The position numbers and the translations under genes were made by a program. Source: Antilocapra americana (lineage: Eukaryota > Chordata > Mammalia > Artiodactyla > Antilocapridae). Taken from it: DNA of 64,000 bases. Of this stretch, positions 57,066-64,000 are shown one piece after another; the stretch's first letter is position 1, and every line of letters begins with the position of its first letter. Location: positions 6,477,404 to 6,541,403 of the forward strand of contig ML660774.1 of the NCBI GenBank assembly GCA_007570785.1, in the 5' to 3' direction. The notes beneath the pieces were generated by a model. The model was given only the letters and a program-made list of their open reading frames with translations, ran no database searches and was not told the DNA's origin.

Positions 57066-57101
57066 CACTTTTTCTTTTGTTTAGAGGCAAAAGAAAAAGT
57101 G
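57066..57101. repeat. Perfect 14-bp inverted repeat
   Basis: CACTTTTTCTTTTG at 57066-57079, an 8-base spacer, and the exact reverse complement at 57088-57101. One arm is pyrimidine-rich, the other purine-rich. Confidence 0.95.
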
Positions 57102-57354
57102 ACCTGCTTGATTCCATTTCCAGCAGTGTAGCAGACCATATATTCTGAAAAGTTTCTGGATTTAAAAAAAAGGAAAATCACTATAAATTTCCAGGTGAAA
57201 TATTTCGTAGCATGTTTTGGCTCTTCAGTCTCATAAAACCCAAATCCAGCCCCATTCACCTTTCAGTTCCACTAGCAACTCATCCCCAAGGGAACTGGCC
57301 TCTTCATGCTGAGCAAAGAAACTGGTAAACAGGGTAAGTTGCAATGGGGCTTGA

Positions 57355-58415
57355 TAATTTAAAACTGTAAAAGAAAGGCAGCCTTCAGAATGGGAGAAAA
57401 TAATAGCAAACGAAGCAACAGACAAACAATCTAAAAAATATACAAGCAACTCCTACAGCTCAATTCCAGAAAAATAAACAACCCAATCAAAAAGTGGGCC
57501 AAAGAACTAAACAGACATTTCTCCAAAGACGACATACAGATGACTAACAAACACATGAAAAGATGCTCAACATCACTCATTATCAGGGAAATGCAAATCA
57601 AAACCACAATGAGGTACCATTTCACACCAGTCAGAATGGCTGCCATCCAAAGGTCTACAAGCAATAAATGCTGGAGAGGATGTGGAGAAAAGGGAACCCT
57701 ATTACACTGATGGTGGGAATGCAAACTAGTACAGCCACTATGGAGAACGGTGTGGAGATTCCTTAAAAAACTGGAAATAGAACTGCCATATGACCCAGCA
57801 ATCCCACTGCTGGGCATACACACCGAGGAAACCAGAATTGAAAGAAACACGTGTACCCCAGTGTTCATCGCTGCATTGTTTACAATAGCCAGGACATGGA
57901 AGCAACCTAGATGCCCATCAACTGACGAATGGATAAGAAAGCTGTGGTACATATACACAATGGAATATTACTCAGCCCTTAAAAAGAATACATTAGAATC
58001 AGTTCTAATGAGGTGGATGAAACTCGAGCCTATTATACAGAGTGAAGTAAGCCAGAATGAAAAACAATATAGTGTACTAACGCATATATATGGAATTTAG
58101 AAAGATGGTAACGAGAACCCTGCATGCGAGACAGCAAAGGAGACGCAGATGTATAGTCTTTTGGACTCTATGGGAGAGGGCGAGGGTGGGATGATATGGG
58201 AGAATGGCACTGAAACATGTAAATTATCATATGTGAAATGAATCGCCAGCCCAGGTTTGATGCATGATACAGGGTGCTCAGGGCTGGTGCACTGGGATGA
58301 CCCAGAGTGATGGAATCGGGAGGGAGGTGGGAGGGGGGTTCTGGAAGGGGGACACATGTTTACCCATGGCGGATTCATGTCAATGTATGGCAAAACCAAC
58401 ACAATATTGTAAAGA
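57355..58415 (+). mobile_element. 5'-truncated L1, relatively young
   Basis: About 1.06 kb covering the last part of ORF2 (to 58100) and the 3' UTR, which includes GGGATGATATGGGAGAATGG and CGCCAGCCCAGGTTTGATGC. It matches remembered L1 text more closely than the other L1 pieces here, which suggests a younger copy. The 5' edge is uncertain; TGTAAAAGAAA near 57365 and TGTAAAGAAAA near 58417 may be a duplication. Confidence 0.92.
57375..58100 (+). pseudogene. L1 ORF2 C-terminal remnant, disrupted
   Basis: In L1, ORF2 encodes the endonuclease and reverse transcriptase; only its C-terminal domain lies here. The frame is broken early by a frameshift near 57430 and by an in-frame TGA at 57708-57710. 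After that 116 codons stay open to the normal end at 58100, with recognisable blocks such as [20 protein letters not shown] and [16 protein letters not shown]. No function is expected. Confidence 0.9.
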
Positions 58416-58439
58416 AAAAGTCTTTCTTGAATTTGTTAC

Positions 58440-58556
58440 AATAAAAGAAAAAATGAAAACCGTCAAAGAAGAGAGAAGGGGATGGAGGGGAAAGAAGCAG
58501 GAGAGGGAGGAAGAAAGAAGGGAAGAAGGAAGGAAGGAAAGGAGGGAACAAAGCAT
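58440..58556 (+). repeat. A-rich to purine (GGAA/AAGG)n tract
   Basis: Follows the L1 3' end. From 58462 almost every base is a purine, ending in GAAGGAAGGAAGGAAAGGAG. Probably an expanded and mutated L1 tail. Confidence 0.85.
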
Positions 58557-58874
58557 TGGTTAACTCATCATTGGGAGCCAATGATGTCTGTAGAGAGTGG
58601 CAGCGTTCTCAGGTCTTCCTGTTGTTTGGGAGAACATGGAGGCAGTGATTTCTTCTAGATTTTTTTCAAGTTCAAGACTGCTTGTTGAAATATCAGGGTA
58701 ATCACTGAAAGAATGAAAGAAGACAATAAGAGAGAAAGAGAAGACCTAATGATTTAACATGGCACAGTAAAGAGCTTCCTGAGCTTTCCAGGGGTGCAGT
58801 ACCTGGCGTGGCAGTCAGAAGATGTGGGTATGTTCAGCCCTGGACCTGGTAAGGGTGTTAATTAGAATGAATTA
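58557..58874. other. Unique sequence, no gene seen
   Basis: About 320 bases without recognised repeats or a meaningful frame. Confidence 0.4.
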
Positions 58875-59085
58875 AATTAGCATTTACTGAGCACTGATTG
58901 CCAGGCACATATATCATGTAATCCTCAGAACACCCCCATTAAATTGGCACTTAGGTTTTCCCCATGTTCCAGAGGAAGAGCTGTTGACAGGGCATGTCTG
59001 AGGTTGCTCAGCTGGGAAGTGGAGGTGCTGGAATTCAGACACTGACCGATGTGCTCCAGACCATTCACTTTTAGCTCCTAAACTG
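58875..59085 (-). mobile_element. MIR SINE
   Basis: AGCATTTACTGAGCACTGAT, TGTAATCCTCAGAACACCCC and GTTGCTCAGCTGGGAAGTGG keep the MIR order in reverse orientation over about 200 bases. Confidence 0.8.
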
Positions 59086-59111
59086 TTCCGCTTTAGCAGA
59101 ATCCTTGCAGG

Positions 59112-59706
59112 GAAATCCTTGTTGTTGTTGTCATTTTTGTTCAGTCATTCAGTCACGTCTGAGAGACCCCATGGACTGCAACACTGCAGGCTTGCCTGTC
59201 CTTCATCATCTCCCGGAGTTTGCTCAAACTCATGTTCATCGAGTCAGTGATACCATGCAACCATCTCATCCTCTGTCGTCCCCTTCTGCCTTCAGTCTTT
59301 CCCAGCATCAGGGTCTTTTCCAGTGAGTCAGCTCTTCACATGAGGTGACCAAAGTATTGGAGCTTCAGCTTCAGCCTCTGTCCTTCCAACGAATATTCAG
59401 GGTTTATATCCTTTAGGATTGATTGGTTTGATCTCCTTGCAGTCCAAGGGACTCTCAAGAGTCTTCTCCAACACCAGAGTTTGAAAGTATCAGTTCTTTG
59501 GTGTTCAGCCTTCTTTATGGTCTAACTCTCGCACCCATACATGGCTACAGGAAAAAACATAGCTTTGACTAGACGGACCTTTGTTGGCAAAGTAATGTCT
59601 CTGCTTTTTAACACCCTGTCAAGTTTGACATAGCTTTTCTTCCAAGGAGCAAGTGTCTTTTAATTTCGTGTCTGTGTCATTGTCCACAGTGATTTTGGAG
59701 TCCTTG
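59112..59706 (-). mobile_element. BovB 3' end, longest copy in the window
   Basis: About 590 bases in reverse orientation, from CAGTCATTCAGTCACGTCTG to CACAGTGATTTTGGAGTCC. It covers the last part of the RTE reverse-transcriptase ORF and the 3' terminus. TCCTTG at both edges is a possible short target-site duplication. Frames are broken. Confidence 0.92.
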
Positions 59707-60210
59707 ACTTAGCAAAATTCTAAGTGGGGGACTAGAGAAGACTGTGTTCCTCCAAAATGATTCAAGGCCTCTCCTCTCCATTCTCCCTTCCTAGAGCTGT
59801 GAGCCACCTCCCAGAAGCCTGCAGCTGTACACAGGTGGAGGAAGCTTTTGTTCTGATTTCATGGGTACTGCTGAAAGTTCTTAAACTTGGTCATGTGTCC
59901 ATAAAATTACTTTCTCAAACTTTTCCCCTTCAGTTGCTGACGTTGTGGTGGTGATTGTAATAGTCTGTCATGACATGTAAAAGCAAATTGGATGTTCTTA
60001 TAATTGTTGCATACTTAGGACATACTTAGCCTCTCATCTAAGCCAGTTATATTTCATTTGTTGGAAAAAAGATTCATCCTTTAAAATCCATCTGTGTTAT
60101 AATGTGGTTTTTCATTTGGCTTGGGAAGCTGGTCTGTGGTGACCTGCAAACAGAATTGAAAGAAAACTTTCAAGATTGATTAGTCTGAAGGAGGTGTGTG
60201 GATTTAAGTC
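59707..60210. other. Unique sequence, no gene seen
   Basis: A 65-aa frame at 59757-59954 has no domain. No repeat recognised. Confidence 0.4.
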
Positions 60211-60412
60211 TAAATCTCATGCTCCTACGGTGGAGAGCAGGAACAATGCTCTTTGGTGACCTAAAAGGGAAGGAAATCCAAAAAAGAGGGTATATATGGA
60301 TACGTATAGCTGATTCACTTTGCTGTACCATAGAAACTAACACGTTATTGTAGAGCAACTGTACTCCAATAAAAATTAACAAAGGCAAAGAAGTAATAAA
60401 TAAATCTCATGC
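60211..60412 (+). mobile_element. 5'-truncated L1 3' end with perfect 12-bp TSD
   Basis: TAAATCTCATGC at 60211-60222 is repeated exactly at 60401-60412. The 178 bases between are the last part of an L1 3' UTR, with GACCTAAAAGGGAAGGAAAT, GCTGATTCACTTTGCTGTAC and CAATAAAAATTAAC. Confidence 0.94.
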
Positions 60413-60804
60413 GTAGTCTATATAAACCAATCGAGGGAGTCATTTGAGTTGTCTGAAGAAATGTATCTTCTCTTCTACATGCACATGTATTCATAAAACG
60501 TACTAATAACTTAGAATTGGAGGGCTATTCTGACAATATAAAGAATTCTGTGAACTTCATTTGGACTACCCAAAAGCAATTAACAAATAATCCCAAATCT
60601 AGTAACTGTCCACACTCATCATTACGGGGGGCAGGAAAAATCCTGGATTGGGAATCTCAAGAGAGGAATTTGGGTTTTTCAACCTCTGTGTGACCTGGGG
60701 GCAAATCAGACTGCCATTAAGTTTTCGTTTCTTCATCTTTAATTATGATAACAGATCTTGCCTCACTGACCTCAGACCTTAAGAAAGTCATAAGATCCTA
60801 TGCA
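60413..60804. other. Unique sequence, no gene seen
   Basis: About 390 bases without recognised repeats or a domain-bearing frame. Confidence 0.4.
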
Positions 60805-60868
60805 GACATAATCCACTGGGGGCTCAAAGAGTCAGACATGACTGAGCAACTAACACACACACACATAG
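60805..60868 (+). mobile_element. Bov-A/BovB 3' terminal fragment
   Basis: TCCACTGGGGGCTCAAAGAG, then TCAGACATGACTGAGCAACT and a (CA)n tail at 60853-60866. Only the last about 45 bases of the element are present. Confidence 0.8.
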
Positions 60869-60964
60869 TGGATCTGAGGGAAAACATAGTATGTATAATA
60901 TTCCTTTATAACCCTGAATCTACTTTACAAATTCATAGGATTTGTTGGGCTTCTGCTAGGAACA

Positions 60965-61175
60965 CTGTGCCATGCCGTGACACACTTCAGTCATACCCGA
61001 CTCCTTTGTGGCCCCGTGGACTGTAGCCCGCCAGGCTCCTCTCTCCATGGGATTCTCCAGGCGAGAATACTGGAGTGGGTTGCCATGCTCTCCTCCAAGG
61101 GATCTTCCCGACCCAGGGATGGAACCTGCATCTCCTGCATTGGCAGGAGGATTCTTTACCTGCTGTGCCTGGGTA
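60965..61175 (-). mobile_element. Bov-tA SINE
   Basis: Plus strand runs from CACTTCAGTCATACCCGACT through AATACTGGAGTGGGTTGCCA to TCTCCTGCATTGGCAGGAGG and ATTCTTTACCTGCTGTGCC; the outer head is worn. The 124-aa reverse-strand frame over it is a SINE artefact. Confidence 0.93.
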
Positions 61176-61352
61176 TCTTCTTTGTCTTTTCTGAACCAGG
61201 TTTGTGGATCTTCTGTATTATAGCTGTCCAACTCGGTAGCACCCAAGGTTTCTGTGTTGTTTGCTGGTAGCAGCTGTGTCTCCCCCTGGAATTCAGCTTG
61301 TTTGGTTATCTGATACAGAGCAGGATTCATAGATGAACAAAAAAATCCAGAA

Positions 61353-61620
61353 AGGGTTCAGTTCATTTCAGTTCAGTTCAGTTCAGTCGCTCAGTCGTGT
61401 CCAACTCTTTACGACCCCATGAACCATAGCACGCCAGGCCTCCCTGTCCATCACCAACTCCAAGAGTTGACTCAAACTCATGTCCATTGAGTTGGTGATG
61501 CCATCCAACCATCTCATCCTCTGTCATCCCCTTCTCCTCCAGCCTTCAGTCTTTCCCAACATCAGGGTCTTTTCCAGTGAGTCAATTCTTCGCATCAGGT
61601 GGCCAAAGTATCGGAGTTCA
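61353..61620 (-). mobile_element. BovB 3' end with (TTCAG)n tail
   Basis: Starts with repeated TTCAGTTCAG units (61369-61385), the typical BovB tail in reverse, and ends with GGTGGCCAAAGTATCGGAG near 61616. GTTCAG at both edges may be a short duplication, but the tail itself contains the same word. Confidence 0.93.
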
Positions 61621-62436
61621 GGTTTTTAAAAATGCTTTCCCCTTTAGTGATCAAGAGTAATGATAAAATTTGCTGCTGTTTTTTTCTTGATGCCCTCTCC
61701 CTGCTAGCAGTGAATGGGTACATTTATAGGTTTACCTCAGGTCTTCACTTGAAGAGAGAGATTATTGCCATCACAATGGAAACAAATAGAACTCAAAGAC
61801 TGGCTTTCCCCAGCCCCCAACAAAGACTTGTCTCCTTGGCATCAGCATACCTCAATGCCCTCTGTTACTCTGACTCTGATTAGTCTGGCCTGGAGATGGT
61901 GTTGGGATCCTGCCAACCTAGTCCAGCCCCCGTCCTCTGAAAGACTCAGGTCCCTCTTGAGTTACTTCTCCTTGGTAAGTTCTTGCATCCCCCAAACAAC
62001 TGCTTTCTTTGGGAGTAGACTTCACTGGGCACCATGATTCAATATAGCCCTGTTGGAAGTGGGTTATAGGTGAAAATGGACCTAAGTGGAGAGAATAAGA
62101 GAAATACAGCTTAGATTTTGATTAGGATGGAAAGACTGAAATTTATATGCAGTCTCATCATTCTCGGGACTTCTCCTAGATGTGTTTTACCCCATGGGTT
62201 TATCACCTCCCACTACCTGTCTAGATCTGTTTGCTGAAACGTGCTCCAGCAACAAGTGGTCCTACTGTTAGTGCTTGATGGGCAATTTTGCTTTTTTTTT
62301 TCTTTTGGTAGATTTACAAGGGGTGTTTGCACATGAAAGGCTCTGAGAAGTCCAGCAGGCATGTTGTAACTTTAACACATCTTCTGAACTTAGGGTTCCT
62401 TTTAGCCTTATTTACTTCTCTGTATAGAAGGAAAGA
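61621..62436. other. Unique sequence, no gene seen
   Basis: Two overlapping 90-94 aa plus frames (61599-62037) have no domain; the first starts inside BovB. No repeat recognised apart from a T-run near 62292-62300. Confidence 0.45.
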
Positions 62437-62648
62437 GGCTCTCCTGGAGTCTCAGTGGTAAAGAATCCACCTGCCATTGCAGGAGACACGGGTTTGATCC
62501 CGGGTCTAGGAAGATACCCTGCAGTGGAAGATGGCAACCAACTCCAGTATTCTTGTCTGGAAAATCCCCTGGACAGAGGAATCTGGCGGGCTTTAGTCTA
62601 TGGGGTTGCAAAGAATCGGACACGACTTGGCCATGAGTAACAACAACC
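62437..62648 (+). mobile_element. Bov-tA SINE
   Basis: Head GGCTCTCCTGGAGTCTCAGT, B-box GGTTTGATCCC near 62490, body, and ATCGGACACGACTTGGCCAT end followed by a CAACAACAAC tail at 62639-62648. Confidence 0.92.
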
Positions 62649-63011
62649 ACTGAACTTAACAATGGAAACTTCTTTTCAAGTCAAGTTTGTTAACATATCT
62701 CAGGACAAGTGTTCCCCAGAGCAAATTATCTCTTGCGAGCTGTGGACCTAAATGCCAGCAGCGTAATCACTGTCCTGGCAATCACACAGGTGGTCCGCAC
62801 AGAAACAGAACATCTTCTAAGAAAGACAATAAATGCTCAAGCTTTCTGATAACATTGAAGCTAGCAGTTTGGGGTCTGGGTGAAGGAGGACAAAATATAT
62901 CTAGCAAATACATGGTAGTCTACCTTATTATCTGTTTTTGGAAGCCAAAATATCCCAGGTCATATGAATGTACATACATACATATGAATATATGAATGTA
63001 GACACATATCA
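62649..63011. other. Unique sequence, no gene seen
   Basis: A 102-aa frame (62687-62995) without domain. ACATACATACATATGAATATATG near 62973 is a short simple-sequence patch. Confidence 0.4.
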
Positions 63012-63232
63012 CGTGGGCTTCCCAAGTGGCACATTAGTAAAGAATCTACTTGACAATGCAGGAGATGGGGATTCAGTCCTTGGGTCAGGAAGATTCCCTG
63101 GAGAAGGAAATGACAACCTATTCCAATATTCTTGCCTGAAAAGTCCCATGGACAGTGGAGCCTGGTGGGCTACCATCCATGGGGTCTCAAAGAGCTGGAC
63201 ATGACTTGAGCGACTGAGCACACTGAACGCAT
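63012..63232 (+). mobile_element. Bov-tA SINE
   Basis: Head GTGGGCTTCCCAAGTGGCAC at 63013, tRNA-like part, body, and GCTGGACATGACTTGAGCGA end. Diverged by scattered substitutions. Confidence 0.92.
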
Positions 63233-63472
63233 TGCGTAAGAAATTTTCCCAGTCTTCCAGCTCAAAAACTTCTGAAAAAGCCTCAGTCTCTTGGGACACA
63301 CTACTTTCCATATTCCATTTAGGTTCATAACCTGAGCCATACAAATGCCCAATTTTAAGGTGTGTTTATGTATATATCCTTTAACTAAGCACATTTGTCA
63401 GATTAAACTGTTGATATCTTTTTCAAATTATATTTCAGGAAGTAGCAGAAATATGAATGACTATCAGACTCA
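63233..63472. other. Short unique stretch
   Basis: No repeat or gene recognised in about 240 bases. Confidence 0.4.
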
Positions 63473-63637
63473 GAATTCTGATTTTTAAAAAATATTTATT
63501 TATTTGTTTGGCTGTGCTGGGTCCTAGCTGTGGCCTGTGGACGCCTAGGTGTGGCATGTGGGAATCTGGTTTCCTGATCAGGGAAGCAGAGACTTAGCCA
63601 CTGGGCCACCAGGGAAGTCCCCCGAATTCTGATTTTT
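63473..63637 (-). mobile_element. CHR-2-type SINE with perfect 14-bp TSD
   Basis: Reverse-orientation copy, tail TTTATTTATTTG (63490-63501) and head complement GGGCCACCAGGGAAGTCCC (63603-63621). GAATTCTGATTTTT at 63473-63486 is repeated exactly at 63624-63637. Confidence 0.95.
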
Positions 63638-64000
63638 ATTTAATAAATATTTTAATCATGAAGTTCGATGCATATATCACAGTGTACATAAATATGTAAG
63701 CACCTGTTTCCTTTCTGCAGGCTTAACTCTCTTACCATACCAAAGAGAGACTTTTTGTGTACAGCAAAGATCATTTATAGATATTTAGGTCTTCAATGAA
63801 TGTTCAGTGTACTAGAGATACAGATTCAAAATACCAGATTTTCCCTTATAGAGGTATAACTTGGAAAACCAAAATTTCCTTCAGTTTTTAGATTCAATGT
63901 TATTTGTTTATACACTTGGTATTTTAAAGATGATCAAATAAAAACTGTAACTCTCACTGGGCCTTTGAAAAATACTTGATCAACTCAAACTTAAGACTAA
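63638..64000. other. Unique AT-rich sequence, no gene seen
   Basis: No recognised repeat or frame of interest up to the window edge. Confidence 0.4.

Noticed and set aside
57431..57958. 175-aa reverse-strand frame with many hydrophobic residues
   Set aside because: It lies wholly on the antisense strand of the L1 ORF2 remnant, where long frames are common by chance.
36936..64000. CRISPR-like array or prokaryotic system
   Set aside because: Repeats here are SINEs, LINEs, microsatellites or single duplications; spacing is irregular and the DNA is clearly ruminant.

Overview
This is 64 kb of non-coding nuclear DNA from a bovid ruminant (cattle, sheep, goat or a relative). The diagnosis rests on its repeats: about twenty Bov-tA/Bov-A SINEs, six BovB (RTE-type) LINE 3' ends, six CHR-2-type tRNA-derived SINEs and several L1 3' ends. 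BovB and Bov-tA at this density are a ruminant signature. The sequence alone does not separate the species. I find no protein-coding exon, tRNA, rRNA, snRNA gene or CRISPR array. The longest open frames (205, 186, 148 and 132 aa) all run through SINE sequence, and the one frame with clear family identity is the decayed C-terminal end of an L1 ORF2 near 57.7-58.1 kb. The window is therefore intergenic or inside a large intron.

Layout. 1-25.9 kb is a repeat-rich flank with alternating SINE and BovB copies, L1 3' ends at 6.6-7.3 and 15.4-16.2 kb, an old L1 ORF1-type stretch at 21.9-22.7 kb, a complex GT minisatellite at 12.1-12.45 kb and two CTCF-like motifs at 11.3 and 12.7 kb. 25.9-39.0 kb has no recognisable ruminant SINE or BovB copy over about 13 kb; it holds only older repeats (MIR, L2-like, hAT, L1 3' fragments), a (CA)n microsatellite and AT-rich, motif-dense sequence, and is the best place to look for conserved regulatory DNA. 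39-55.3 kb returns to moderate SINE density, with a probable solo LTR at 46.7-47.1 kb carrying CCAAT, TATA and AATAAA signals plus a CTCF-like motif, and a BovB nested inside a CHR-2 SINE at 53.1-53.95 kb. 55.3-64 kb is the densest part: an L1 3' end holding a 38-bp tandem repeat and a 10-N assembly gap, a relatively young 5'-truncated L1 at 57.36-58.4 kb, two BovB 3' ends and several SINEs.

No new biological system is visible. The observations most worth checking are a tail-to-tail CHR-2/Bov-tA pair under one perfect 15-bp target-site duplication (23.9-24.4 kb), the assembly gap inside a tandem repeat (55.7 kb), two perfect hairpins (11.57 and 57.07 kb), opposite-facing CTCF-like motifs at 11-13 kb and 47 kb, and the SINE-poor block at 26-39 kb. 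Family names were assigned by eye from remembered consensus features, so subfamily labels and repeat edges are approximate.
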